Source: Clostridiales bacterium
GTDB taxonomy: Bacteria; Bacillota; Clostridia; Christensenellales; Aristaeellaceae
DNA length: 64,000 nt
Assembly: GCA_015056315.1 (NCBI GenBank)
Contig: SVGN01000005.1
Coordinates: 1-64,000 of the forward strand
Direction: 5' to 3'
Shown here: positions 54,908-64,000 of the stretch, one piece after another
How positions within the stretch are numbered: the stretch's first letter is position 1
Layout of the letters: each line of letters opens with the position of its first letter
Made by a program: the position numbers and the translations under genes
Notes under the pieces: model-generated
Databases searched by the model: none
Seen by the model: the letters and a program-made list of their open reading frames with translations, nothing else
Told to the model about the DNA's origin: nothing

Positions 54908-54938
54908 AAGCCCCGGCGGTGCTGTCACCGTCGGGGCA
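54908..54938 (-). terminator. Terminator of the ATP-grasp gene
   Basis: GCCCCGACGGTG-ACAG-CACCGCCGGGGC with T-rich tail on the reverse strand. Confidence 0.65.
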
Positions 54939-54954
54939 GGGTATTCACGTGGGA

Positions 54955-56124
54955 TCATTCGCACCAGAGTGCATCCGTGTAGAAGGCGTCCATGCGATCC
55001 CGGTCTTCGAAAAGCCCGATATAGCGGCTGCTTTCGTCGCTTTCTGCCAGCTTGAGCTGGTTGGCGTACTTGGTGCACAGCCTGTCGTGGCCAATCAGGA
55101 AGCGGCGGCCGGCTTTGCGGCCAACAAAAGCGCAGTAGGCGGGCTTCCCCGGCTGTACCGCCGCCATGCTGCCGCAGATCATGTCTGCCCAGATGGCATA
55201 TACATCCACGGAGGCAGCGTAGTTCATCATATCCAGCGCGTGGCCGCCGCAGGGGCACATGCCTACCTCCAGCGCCACGATCTGGCCCTCGCTGCCCAGA
55301 CCGGGGTGATCCTGCGTGAGGCGGAAAAACTCGAAGTGTACGAAACGGCTCCGGACGTCGAAACTCCTGGCAACGGCGCGCCCGGCCTCCCGTACATCCT
55401 GCCGGAGCTGATCCACCACGTAGTAGATGGCGTTATCGTTGTTGGAGACGATATCCATAATGGACATGGGCGTTACCATGCCCGTTTCGTACAGCGGCTC
55501 GCCAAACTCGTCCAGAATGGCGTCGTAGGAGTTGACCTCGCCCCGGACGAACTCCTCCATCAGCCAGGGGGTATCCGGGTCGCAGCGGCTGAGGAAGGCC
55601 TCCAGCTCCGCATCGTTCTTGATCTTGCAGGCATCGGTGATGCCGTGGCCGTTATCCGGCTTGATGACCAGCGGGTAATCCACCTCATGGGCAAAGGCGA
55701 GGCAGCTCTTCAGGTCATCCACCGGGCGGCAGCGGGGCACCGGGATCCCCGCACGCTGGTAATAGGCTTTCATGAGCGATTTTCTGCGGATCGGCGGCAT
55801 ATCTGCGGAGGAAAAACCGCTCTCGATGCCAAAGGCGGTGCGCAGCTTCGCATCCTGCTCCAGCCAGTATTCGTTGTTGCTCTCCAGCCAGTCCAACGGG
55901 CCGTAGGCGGCTACAAAGCCCGCAACAGCCTTGTATACCGCTTCGTAGCTGTGCAGGGTGGATACCTGTACGTAGTCGTCCAGGCTCTGCTGAAGCTCCG
56001 GGCGCAGGCTCTCCCGGGCTGCATCGCCGATGCCCAGCACCCTGAGGCCGCGCTGTTTCAGCGCCCGGCAGAACTGCCAGTAGTTATCCGGATAGTTGGG
56101 GGAAATAAACACAAAGTTTTTCAT
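54955..56124 (-). CDS. ATP-grasp domain protein (carboxylate-amine ligase type)
   Basis: MKNFVFISPNYPDNYWQFCRALKQRGLRVLGIGD; YPLVIKPDNGHGI; WLMEEFVRGEVNSYDAI; FVHFEFFR. Confidence 0.85.
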   Translation of the reverse strand: MKNFVFISPNYPDNYWQFCRALKQRGLRVLGIGDAARESLRPELQQSLDDYVQVSTLHSYEAVYKAVAGFVAAYGPLDWLESNNEYWLEQDAKLRTAFGIESGFSSADMPPIRRKSLMKAYYQRAGIPVPRCRPVDDLKSCLAFAHEVDYPLVIKPDNGHGITDACKIKNDAELEAFLSRCDPDTPWLMEEFVRGEVNSYDAILDEFGEPLYETGMVTPMSIMDIVSNNDNAIYYVVDQLRQDVREAGRAVARSFDVRSRFVHFEFFRLTQDHPGLGSEGQIVALEVGMCPCGGHALDMMNYAASVDVYAIWADMICGSMAAVQPGKPAYCAFVGRKAGRRFLIGHDRLCTKYANQLKLAESDESSRYIGLFEDRDRMDAFYTDALWCE

Positions 56125-56307
56125 ATCAACACTTCATCTCCTTCCGTTGATACTCGAAAACCGTATGGGTCTCCGCCCACCATCATTATCCAACAATCCC
56201 CAGCCGGGCACAATCGCCATTCAGGTCATTGTTTGAACAAAGGGGACAAATAAAAAACAGACGGTTTTTGTCGGAAATGCGCATGGAGCCACTGCTCCCG
56301 CCATGAA

Positions 56308-56342
56308 AAACGAGCCTCCGGTCGGTGCCGGAGGCTCGTTTG
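56308..56342. terminator. Hairpin terminator
   Basis: AACGAGCCTCCG-GTCGGTG-CCGGAGGCTCGTT. Confidence 0.75.
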
Positions 56343-56409
56343 CAGATAGGGTCGTGTGAACAGGTCGCGCTGCTTTGCGCAGGCGTGCAAGCGGGCTGTG
56401 AGCGGAAGG

Positions 56410-57759
56410 CTACGCCCGCATGAGCCGGTCGGCATAGCTTTCCAGAAGTCCCAGATCCCACAGGAGGGAGCCGGTCAGGTATTTATCCCGGGTGTTGCGG
56501 GCTGTGACCAGCGCATCGGCTACATCCTGCGCCGATTGGCCGATCTCCTGCGCCCGGGTGGGCATGCCCGCCTGCTGCATCAGCGAAAGGATGCTGGCCG
56601 CATCCGGCAGAGCCTCCATGGCCTGCAGGATCTGCGGCCATTGCGCCGGGATGCGGCTGAGCCGCTCTTTGTGCGCCCCTGGGTCGTTGTGGTGCCAGAG
56701 GGTGTATTCGTTATGGATCAGCAGTTGGGCGGCCTCGCCGTAGATCCGGCGCATTTCCGCCTCCCACCGGGCAGGGGTGAGGGCTGCGACGGTGGCCGCT
56801 GCCGCCTTGGGGTCGGGCGTGTGCTGCCGGAGCCACCCGTACAGCCGCAGACACAAAAGCGTGCCCACCCCCACCTGGATGCCGTGCAGCTCGCCGGGCT
56901 GGCCCCGGCTCAGCGCAAGCATCTCCCATACATGAGAGAAGTAATGCTCCTGCCCGGAGGCGGGACGGGAGACGCCCGCAAAGGCGATGGCGATGCCGGA
57001 GAGGATCAGCCCCTCGGCAATGGTGCCGATCACCTCGGGATCCCGCTCCATCAGGCGGGGTGCGGCAGCCATGATGCGGTCAAGGGTAGCCCGCATCAGC
57101 GCGGCGACCTCCTGGCAATAGTACTCCCCGGTAACAAGGTGAGCGATGCGCCACTCGCACAGCGCCACATGCTTGGCCAGCATATCGCCCAGACCTGCCC
57201 ACAGCATACGCTCCGGCGCATCCTTCATGATCATCGTATCGGCGATGATGGCAGCGGGGCAGCTGCTGTACAGCGTGGTCTTGACCCGGCCCACCAGCAT
57301 GGAGGCGCAGCTGGAGGCATAACCGTCCATGGAGGGGGCGGTGCCCACGATCACCTGGGGCCTGCCCGCTGCGTGGGCGAATACCTTGCAGCAATCGTTG
57401 ATCACGCCGGAGCCCAGCGCCAGCACTGCATCGCAGCTGGGGTCGAAGTGCATGCAGATCTCGCCCACGGTGTGCTCATCCGGCTCCGGGTGCTCCGAGG
57501 CAAGGCAGTAAAAGCCATAGGGGAGGGAGGCATTCTCCAGTACGTTGCGTACCTGCTCCCACCCGGCGCGGCAGGTGTTGGGATCGCAGACCACAAAGGG
57601 CTTTTGGCAGCCTATGGTGCGCAGAGCCTCCGGCAGTGCCTCCACCGCATTTCTGCCTACCCGCACAAAGCGCAGCGGCACCTGATGCAGCCGCCCGCAG
57701 GCGCAGGGATGGGCGGTGGAGATCAGCTCCTGAAGGGTCATATGGGCCAGATGGGGCAT
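56410..57759 (-). CDS. sn-glycerol-1-phosphate dehydrogenase-like protein (AraM/EgsA type)
   Basis: DAVLALGSGVINDCCKVFAHAAGRPQVIVGTAPSMDGYASSCASM; LWAGLGDMLAKHVALCEWRIAH; EHYFSHVWEML. Confidence 0.85.
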   Translation of the reverse strand: MPHLAHMTLQELISTAHPCACGRLHQVPLRFVRVGRNAVEALPEALRTIGCQKPFVVCDPNTCRAGWEQVRNVLENASLPYGFYCLASEHPEPDEHTVGEICMHFDPSCDAVLALGSGVINDCCKVFAHAAGRPQVIVGTAPSMDGYASSCASMLVGRVKTTLYSSCPAAIIADTMIMKDAPERMLWAGLGDMLAKHVALCEWRIAHLVTGEYYCQEVAALMRATLDRIMAAAPRLMERDPEVIGTIAEGLILSGIAIAFAGVSRPASGQEHYFSHVWEMLALSRGQPGELHGIQVGVGTLLCLRLYGWLRQHTPDPKAAAATVAALTPARWEAEMRRIYGEAAQLLIHNEYTLWHHNDPGAHKERLSRIPAQWPQILQAMEALPDAASILSLMQQAGMPTRAQEIGQSAQDVADALVTARNTRDKYLTGSLLWDLGLLESYADRLMRA

Positions 57760-57787
57760 GGGGTCTCCCTCCTGTTTGGGTGAAAAG

Positions 57788-59605
57788 TCAGAAGGTGCGC
57801 AGCTGTTCTGCGTACCAGCGGGTCATCTCACGGATGCGCCACAGCTCCGAGGGCTTGCTCACCTGGCGCCACTGCTGCTCGTAATGCCGGAGCCAACGCT
57901 CCAGCCGCTCCGCCAGTGCTGCATCCCGGCGGCAGAGGTGTACCGCTTCGCCTACAAGGTTCCACACCTTGATGCCCTCGCAGGCCAGCTGCCAGAGCCC
58001 CGGCATGCAGCGGGCAGAGGGGGCCATATGGGCTGCCAGCCCGGGCAGCTCCCGCTCCACTTTGCCGATGCGCTCGTTAGCGGCATGGATGGCGGCACTG
58101 TCCAGCCCGGCAAGGGTATCGCCGTGGCCCTCATCGGCACGGCCCAGCGCATGCTCCCGGTACTGCACCAGCTGCCACCAGCTGCATACATCCGTGCTCT
58201 GCAGCGAAGCCAAAAGCCCCACGCATCGTCCGCTTGCATCCAGATAGGCAAGACGGGAGATGTCCTCACAGAAGCGCTCGAAGGGCAGTTCCTCGGCGCT
58301 CCAGCCGAAGTGGGCACCCATGATCATGCCCGGCAGGGAGAAGCGGGGATCATTGATGTGCCCGTAATCGCCCCAATCGGTATTGAGCAGCCCTATGGCA
58401 CTGTACCTGCGGCCATAGGCGGCCATGCGGGAAATGTTCTCGTAGCTGTCCGGGATGCGGTTCATGATGCGGTTCCAGCCGCTTACGCCCGGGCACACAT
58501 ACTGCACCGCCCCGGCCTGAGCCAGCAGGCGGGTGGAGGTCTCCTCCACGTTGGGCGAGTAGCCCCAGTTCAGGCAGATGCTGTCCTCGGGCAGGCGGGT
58601 AAGGGCCTCCGGGTGCATCACCACGATGTCGCCCCAGAACATGGGCTGCCTGCCACTTTCCGAAATGATGCGGCAGAGCTTCTCCACAAAGCCGATGTAG
58701 TAGGTGCCCTCGCCAACGGCTTCCATGGCCGCCTTACCCCGGCCCTTGCCCAGATCGAAGGTCTCGTCTGCGCAGATGTTGAAGCGGCGGGAGCGGAACA
58801 GGGGCATGAACTCCTTCAGCAGCTTCTCCACCAGCGAGAGGGCCTCCGGGTTGGAGATATCCAGCGTGTGATGGGCCATGCGGTACGGCATGGTGGAGGG
58901 CATGGAGCCCGCCTCGGGCAGCTCGCACAGGCGGCACCAGGTCTTGGTGTTCAGCAGCTCGAACAGATGCCCGAAGCTGGAAAGGGAGGGCACCAGCTCG
59001 ATATGGCGCTGGGCGCAGTACTCATCCAGCTCCATGATCTCCTGGGCCGTGAGCGCCTCGCCTGCGCTCCACATCTCCGTGGCGGCCTCAAAGCAGTAGG
59101 TATGCTCCACATACAGCTGCAGCTGGTTCAGCTTGTAGAGGGCGGCCTCGTCTGCCAGCTGCTTCAGCCAGCTCAGGGTGGGGGTGCGGCCCCGGGTGCA
59201 ATCGTGGTAGAAGCCACGGTGGGCAAACACAGGCTCATCCCGGATGGTGAGGCAGGGCAGCACGGCCCCGTGTTGACGCAGCAGCTGCCGCAGGGTCTGT
59301 ACACCGTAGAAAAGCCCCGCATCGCTGTTGCCCTCGATGCGGATGCCCGCCTCCGATACGGTCAGGCTGTAGCCCTCGCCCTCGCCGGAGCCGGCAGACA
59401 GCAGGATGTCGCCCGCTGCCGCAGTGCCGCAGAGCAGCTCTGCCCGGATACCGGCAAAGCGTTCCAGGTCGCTTTTGAGCAGCCGGGCAGCGGTCATGGC
59501 CTGCCGGGCGGTGGGGGAAAGCACCAGCCGTGCGGTGTAGGTAAGCGAAAAGAAACCCTCGCTGCGGTGCAGCTCCTTGGGTCTGGGAAGCAGATGCATG
59601 GTCAT
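57788..59605 (-). CDS. GH20-like beta-N-acetylhexosaminidase
   Basis: LFYGVQTLRQLLRQ; PVFAHRGFYHDCTRGRTP; NICADETFDLGKGRGK; start at 59605 or 59599. Confidence 0.85.
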   Translation of the reverse strand: MTMHLLPRPKELHRSEGFFSLTYTARLVLSPTARQAMTAARLLKSDLERFAGIRAELLCGTAAAGDILLSAGSGEGEGYSLTVSEAGIRIEGNSDAGLFYGVQTLRQLLRQHGAVLPCLTIRDEPVFAHRGFYHDCTRGRTPTLSWLKQLADEAALYKLNQLQLYVEHTYCFEAATEMWSAGEALTAQEIMELDEYCAQRHIELVPSLSSFGHLFELLNTKTWCRLCELPEAGSMPSTMPYRMAHHTLDISNPEALSLVEKLLKEFMPLFRSRRFNICADETFDLGKGRGKAAMEAVGEGTYYIGFVEKLCRIISESGRQPMFWGDIVVMHPEALTRLPEDSICLNWGYSPNVEETSTRLLAQAGAVQYVCPGVSGWNRIMNRIPDSYENISRMAAYGRRYSAIGLLNTDWGDYGHINDPRFSLPGMIMGAHFGWSAEELPFERFCEDISRLAYLDASGRCVGLLASLQSTDVCSWWQLVQYREHALGRADEGHGDTLAGLDSAAIHAANERIGKVERELPGLAAHMAPSARCMPGLWQLACEGIKVWNLVGEAVHLCRRDAALAERLERWLRHYEQQWRQVSKPSELWRIREMTRWYAEQLRTF

Positions 59606-59632
59606 TCTCCTTTGCGTGGTGCTGTTTGCAAA

Positions 59633-59671
59633 ACACCCCATATGCGGCATGGGGCGCAGCATATGGGGTGT
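59633..59671 (-). terminator. Hairpin downstream of pilT
   Basis: ACACCCCATATGC...GCATATGGGGTGT. Confidence 0.65.
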
Positions 59672-59686
59672 GTATGGCAGCTGTTG

Positions 59687-60757
59687 TTACTGCAGCTTCT
59701 TGGCCATCAGCTCCTGGTTGATGGAGTAGAGCAGTGCGTTTTCCTTGGTGATCTTACCGGCCTTGTACAGGCGCATGATGTCGCTGTCCATGGTGAACAT
59801 GCCGACGTTGGAGCCTGCGTAGATCACGTTATCCATCTGGTGTACCTTGCCCTCGCGGATCATGTTGGAGATGGCGTTATCCACCAGCATGACCTCGAAG
59901 GCAGCCACCAGACCGCCGTCTGTGGAGGGGATCAGCTGCTGGGAAACAACAGCCTTCAGCACCAGAGACAGCTGCATGCGCACCTGCGCCTGCTGGCTGG
60001 CGGGGAAGGAGTCCACGATACGGTCGATGGTCTTGCTGGCACCCACCGTATGCAGGGTGGACAGCAGCAAGTGGCCGGTCTCGGCGGCGGTGAGCGCCGT
60101 CTGGATGGTCTCATAGTCGCGCATCTCGCCCAACAGGATCACGTCCGGGGCCTGGCGCAGCGCACTGCGCAGCGCGTGGGCGAAGTTGTGGGTATCGTTC
60201 ATGATCTCGCGCTGGGTAACGATGCTCTTCTTATGGGGATGGATGAACTCGATGGGGTCCTCCAGGGTGATGATGTGGGCATTGGCCTCGCTGTTGATGC
60301 GGTCGATGATGCAGCTGAGAGTGGTGCTCTTACCGCTGCCTGCGGGGCCGGTGACCAGCACCATGCCCTGCCTGCGGCTTGCCAGATCCAGCACTACCTG
60401 GGGGATGCCCAGCGTGGCCGGGTTGGGCAGATCGAAGGGCACGGCGCGCAGCACGGCGGCAAAGGTACCTCTCTGCTTAAAGGCATTGCAGCGGAAGCGG
60501 CCCACCTGCGCCAGACCAAAGGAGAAATCGTCGTCGCCCTCTTCGGAGAGGCGTTTGATGTCTCGCCCGTTGGCCAGCTGGTAGATCTGCTGGATGTACT
60601 GGGTACACTCCGCAGTGCCCTGCTTGCCCTCGGTAAGGGAGACGAATTTCTCGTTCACCTTGGTGGTAATGGGAGAACCGGGAATGATGTAGATGTCCGA
60701 GCCGCCCTTGAGCAGGGTCTCCCGGAGCATTGCTTTCAGGTCTGCGAAGTCTTCCAT
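59687..60757 (-). CDS. pilT: Type IV pilus retraction ATPase PilT-like
   Basis: VTGPAGSGKSTTL; HIITLEDPIEFIH; VILLGEMRDYETIQTALTAAETGHLLLSTLHT; AISNMIREGKVHQMDN resembles the PilT AIRNLIRE signature. Confidence 0.93.
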   Translation of the reverse strand: MEDFADLKAMLRETLLKGGSDIYIIPGSPITTKVNEKFVSLTEGKQGTAECTQYIQQIYQLANGRDIKRLSEEGDDDFSFGLAQVGRFRCNAFKQRGTFAAVLRAVPFDLPNPATLGIPQVVLDLASRRQGMVLVTGPAGSGKSTTLSCIIDRINSEANAHIITLEDPIEFIHPHKKSIVTQREIMNDTHNFAHALRSALRQAPDVILLGEMRDYETIQTALTAAETGHLLLSTLHTVGASKTIDRIVDSFPASQQAQVRMQLSLVLKAVVSQQLIPSTDGGLVAAFEVMLVDNAISNMIREGKVHQMDNVIYAGSNVGMFTMDSDIMRLYKAGKITKENALLYSINQELMAKKLQ

Positions 60758-60759
60758 GA

Positions 60760-61227
60760 TCAGTCTCCCATCAACACAAGATAATCGTCGCCGAAGAAGT
60801 CGTAAGCGCTGTTGTCGATCACCCGGTGCTCCAGCACCCGGTAGCGCTGTGCACCTTCGGTAACAAGGCCGCGCACAAAGATGGCCAGATCGTTTCCGGC
60901 ATCTACGGTAAAGGAGAAGCAGAGGCCTTCTTCGGCTTCCTCGAAGGTAACGTCTTCGGAGGCAGCTTCTTCGTACCAGGCAAGGTCTGCGCCCTGCTGC
61001 TGACCGTTCAGCAGCAGCTCATCCACCTGCGCAAGGGTGCGCTGCACCTGGTCGGCTGCCACGTAGTAGGCTGCGCCCACATCGGCGTTGCGGCGGGTCA
61101 TGCTCTCGTTGGAGCGGGCGCTGCCGAATGCCAGCAGGGAAAGGGCGGTCATCGCCAGCACCACAAGGATCATCAGTACAGAGGATACGCCTACGCCTAC
61201 CCGCTGCTGGGAATCTTGCTTTTTCAC
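60760..61227 (-). CDS. Pilus-associated single-TM protein (PilX-like role possible)
   Basis: N-terminal TM VSSVLMILVVLAMTALSLLAFGSAR; between pilT and pilin-like genes. Confidence 0.65.
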   Translation of the reverse strand: MKKQDSQQRVGVGVSSVLMILVVLAMTALSLLAFGSARSNESMTRRNADVGAAYYVAADQVQRTLAQVDELLLNGQQQGADLAWYEEAASEDVTFEEAEEGLCFSFTVDAGNDLAIFVRGLVTEGAQRYRVLEHRVIDNSAYDFFGDDYLVLMGD

Positions 61228-61625
61228 AGCGAACCCTCCTTCGGCACATAGAGGGATACCGGCAGCGAAAGGATCTCGTTGTTATCCTTCTGTGCGGTCA
61301 CGGTGGAGGTGAGCAGCGTGCCTGCGGCGGTATCCTCCTGGCTGCAGTGCACGTAGATATCGAAGCCTTTTTCTTCACAACGGAAATAGCTGCCATCCTC
61401 GCCGGAGAACTCCAGCTTGAGCAGCAGCGCATCCGGGTTCTCGCTCACGCTCAGCTGCTCTGCCACATCCTGGCAGGCTATCAGCGCATGGCGAAGCTGC
61501 ACGCTCGTGTGGGATTTTTCGTGCGCAGAAGCAAACACGCGCACCATTACCACCTGCGACAGCGAGAAGAACAGGATCACGATCAGCAATTCGATCAAGA
61601 GGATGTTGCCCTGATATCTTTTCAT
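61224..61625 (-). CDS. Minor pilin/pseudopilin-like protein
   Basis: MKRYQGNILLIELLIVILFFSLSQVVMVRVF; 4-nt overlaps with neighbours. Confidence 0.7.
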   Translation of the reverse strand: MKRYQGNILLIELLIVILFFSLSQVVMVRVFASAHEKSHTSVQLRHALIACQDVAEQLSVSENPDALLLKLEFSGEDGSYFRCEEKGFDIYVHCSQEDTAAGTLLTSTVTAQKDNNEILSLPVSLYVPKEGSL

Positions 61626-62131
61626 TGGAGCACCTCCTGAGAACGCAGCGCAATGTGCATTTCTTCCGCGGTGCCGTCGTTGAGCACAACGGAGGCTACG
61701 AGCACATTGCTGTCTTCCATGGCAAAGGTGAGCGACTGTACATCGGCCAGGGGGTCGCCCAGCTCGGGGCGGAACTCATCCTCGGCGCCGCAGTAGTACT
61801 CCAGCATCTGCCCATCCAGCGCATAGATACGGGTCTGGTAGACCTCATCCTCCCAGTATTCGTTGAGGCACAGGAACTGTACGCCCTCCTCCTCCTGGAT
61901 GGAGACAGCACCGGTGGTATCCATGGCGTGGGTCTTGTTGAGCAGGTAGCTGAGCACGATCTGTGCTTCGCTGTTGCCGACGGAGGCCTCGCTGACGCTC
62001 TGGTAAGCGCGCATGCCGGTAAGGGTAAGCGTTACCGCCAGCACCGCAAAAAGAGCGATCAGGCAAAAGATGAACAGACCGCCCACGGCATGGCTGGTCA
62101 TGGCATTGCTGCCTTTTTCGGTCTTGCTCAT
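61622..62131 (-). CDS. DUF4860-like pilus locus protein
   Basis: MSKTEKGSNAMTSHAVGGLFIFCLIALFAVLAVTLTLTGMRAYQ; N-terminal TM. Confidence 0.65.
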   Translation of the reverse strand: MSKTEKGSNAMTSHAVGGLFIFCLIALFAVLAVTLTLTGMRAYQSVSEASVGNSEAQIVLSYLLNKTHAMDTTGAVSIQEEEGVQFLCLNEYWEDEVYQTRIYALDGQMLEYYCGAEDEFRPELGDPLADVQSLTFAMEDSNVLVASVVLNDGTAEEMHIALRSQEVLQ

Positions 62132-62454
62132 TCTGCCTCACCTCCGATCGTCAGAATACGGATATCCGGCAGAAGGTTGCTGGCAAAGCTGTCCAGCTGA
62201 ACGATATATTTATTCTGGTCGTAGGTAAGGCCGTAGTATTGGCGCAGCTTCTCGGCATCTTCGGGGTAGCGGCCTTCCACAGCATAGCAGAGAATAGCGG
62301 CTCTGCGCACAGAGTTTTCCAGCTCTGCCATCTGCTCGCTGTCGTTTACATCGTTCACGGTGGAAACGCCGTATACCAGCACGCCGATCATCAGTCCGAA
62401 AACAAGCAGGGTGAGCACAGCGCCCTTCCACATGCTTTGCTTTTTCACGTGCAC
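62128..62454 (-). CDS. Pilin-like protein
   Basis: N-terminal TM; ELENSVRRAAILCYAVEGRYPEDAEKLRQYYGL resembles the post-TM region of pilins. Confidence 0.65.
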   Translation of the reverse strand: MHVKKQSMWKGAVLTLLVFGLMIGVLVYGVSTVNDVNDSEQMAELENSVRRAAILCYAVEGRYPEDAEKLRQYYGLTYDQNKYIVQLDSFASNLLPDIRILTIGGEAE

Positions 62455-62500
62455 GGTCCTTCCTCCTTTCCCGTTGGGATTGGGCTGGGCTGATTCAGCC

Positions 62501-63538
62501 TCAGCCGATGCTGCTCATAATGCTCAGCAGCGGCAGCATTACCGACAGCAGGATAGCGCCGATGATCACAGACATCAGGGCTACCAGAGAGGGCTCGATG
62601 ATGGAGACCAGATGGCCGATCTGGGTGTTTACATCCTCGTCGTAGAGAACGGCCAGCTTGCTCATAACGCGGTCGGTCTGGCCGGCGCGGAAGCCCACGG
62701 AGATCATACGGCAGTGCAGGGGCTCGAAGATACCGGTCTCGCCCACCGCATCGGGGAAGGAAACGAAATCATCCATCTTCTTGCGGCACAGGCTCACACG
62801 CTCGCGCAGGCGCTTGTTGGTGAACAGGTTCTCGATCAGCTCCATGCTCTCCTCCAGCGGGAAGCCGCTGCGGAGCATCATGCCAAGCGTAGAGGCAAAG
62901 CGGGCGGCAGACAGCTTCTGCTCCAGCTTGCGCAGGGGCTTGATGGCGTTCTGCAGCCACTGCAGCACCTTCTGGCTGCTATCCAGCTTGATGACCACCA
63001 GCAGGATGATCACCAGCAGAAGCAGCACACCGGCGGCGATCAGCGTAGCCTTACCAAAGGAGACGGCCACGTTCATCCAGCCTGCGCTGGAGCCGGAGTC
63101 GAAGCTGCCGTAAACATTCTCGAAAATGGGCAGCACCTGCGTTACCAGCACACCGATGATCAGCGCCATCATAACGATCAGCAAAAGAGGATAGAACAGC
63201 GCGCTCTTGATGGAACGGCGGTTGGCGGCCTCGCGGTCGTAGTACATGGAGAGCTCTTCCATGACCACATCCAGCTCGCCGGTCTTTTCGCCGATCTCGC
63301 TCATGGCGATCAGGTAATCGGGGAACAGGCCTGCCTCTTTGAAGCCGGTGGTCAGGCTGCCGGTCTCCATAACGGTGATGCTCAGGGTGTTGAAGCCTTT
63401 CTCAAAACGGGTGCCCTTGTAGTTTTCGCACAGCGCCTCCACACCATCGTGTACAGGCAGACCGGCGCGGAGCACCAGCGCTACCTGTTCGCACAGAACA
63501 GCCAGCTCCTCGTGGCTCAAACGCAGTTTACGGCTCAT
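62501..63538 (-). CDS. Type II secretion/type IV pilus inner-membrane protein (PilC/GspF-like)
   Basis: LCEQVALVLRAGLPVHDGVEAL; GSLTTGFKEAGLFPDYLIAMSEIGEKTGELDVVM; two GspF repeats. Confidence 0.9.
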   Translation of the reverse strand: MSRKLRLSHEELAVLCEQVALVLRAGLPVHDGVEALCENYKGTRFEKGFNTLSITVMETGSLTTGFKEAGLFPDYLIAMSEIGEKTGELDVVMEELSMYYDREAANRRSIKSALFYPLLLIVMMALIIGVLVTQVLPIFENVYGSFDSGSSAGWMNVAVSFGKATLIAAGVLLLLVIILLVVIKLDSSQKVLQWLQNAIKPLRKLEQKLSAARFASTLGMMLRSGFPLEESMELIENLFTNKRLRERVSLCRKKMDDFVSFPDAVGETGIFEPLHCRMISVGFRAGQTDRVMSKLAVLYDEDVNTQIGHLVSIIEPSLVALMSVIIGAILLSVMLPLLSIMSSIG

Positions 63539-63569
63539 ATGGGTTCCTCCTCAATAGAATGGAATAGGA

Positions 63570-64000
63570 TCAGTAGTAACGCTCGGTGGTGTAACGCTTC
63601 ACATCCATGCACATGATGTCGGACGTGATATCGCACCGGTACCATACGCCATCCAGATAGACCAGATTCCAGGCGTGATAGATACGGTCGGCATAGCCGA
63701 TCACCAGCTGGGTGGGGATGCCCTGGGTGCGCAGCATGGTGGCCATCAGTGCGGAAAGATCGAAGCAGATGCCCTTCTGGGCGTAGAGCACGTCATCCAC
63801 CACGGGCAGGTAGCCGGTGCTCACCTTGCGGGCCTTGTCGAAATCGTACACCATGTGGTTGGCCATGTAGCGGTAAATGGCCTGGTACTTCTCCCAATCG
63901 GTCTCCAGCCCGTGGCACAGCTCGATGGATTTGATGACCGCATCGGAATCGTCGGTGTAATCCACATACTGGTTGGGGAAGAGGTAGGGGAGCGTATCGC
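63570..64000 (-). CDS. Transglutaminase-like domain protein, partial (N-terminus outside the window)
   Basis: AQKGICFDLSALMATMLRTQGIPTQLVIGYADRIYHAWNLVYLDGVWYRCDIT (Cys-His-Asp); frame stays open to the window edge. Confidence 0.85.
   Translation of the reverse strand, partial: DTLPYLFPNQYVDYTDDSDAVIKSIELCHGLETDWEKYQAIYRYMANHMVYDFDKARKVSTGYLPVVDDVLYAQKGICFDLSALMATMLRTQGIPTQLVIGYADRIYHAWNLVYLDGVWYRCDITSDIMCMDVKRYTTERYY

Noticed and set aside
51851-55258. The full 1135-aa ORF as annotated in the track
   Set aside because: Its first 189 residues run through a terminator, an ATP-grasp gene and a leader; the signal peptide start at 54691 is the real N-terminus
57758-60784. 1008-aa plus-strand ORF
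   Set aside because: Antisense to GH20 and pilT genes; low-complexity translation

Overview
64 kb of a GC-rich, gene-dense chromosome, probably a gut Clostridia/Oscillospiraceae-type Firmicute (inferred from gene content). I saw no rRNA or tRNA genes, CRISPR array, integrase or transposase. Main contents: (i) a candidate yybP-ykoY (Mn2+) riboswitch with its own terminator, upstream of a SRPBCC / ATC-hydrolase-like / membrane-protein operon; (ii) an AT-richer island with an ADP-ribosylglycohydrolase, a Cys-rich protein and a DnaQ-exonuclease/BRCT fusion; (iii) a TagGH-like ABC exporter; (iv) a GH26/GH2 mannan module; (v) the most unusual locus, a six-gene co-directional cluster at 11793-21480: a TM protein with a possible GrpE-like tail, an Hsp70-like ATPase lacking a normal substrate-binding domain, an M48-like metalloprotease, a dynamin-like pseudo-GTPase and two dynamin-like GTPases; (vi) housekeeping genes (pgsA, ftsH, msrA, split transketolase); (vii) a plant-glycan locus (GH43, GH31, carboxylesterase, LplABC-type ABC transporter, AraC); (viii) a TerY-P-like triad (vWA, PP2C, kinase) next to a divergent acidic membrane protein; (ix) a secreted SH3/FN3-like repeat protein; (x) the start of a type IV pilus-like locus (PilT, pilin-like proteins, PilC) cut by the window end. 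All assignments come from reading motifs in the sequence. No database search was run.
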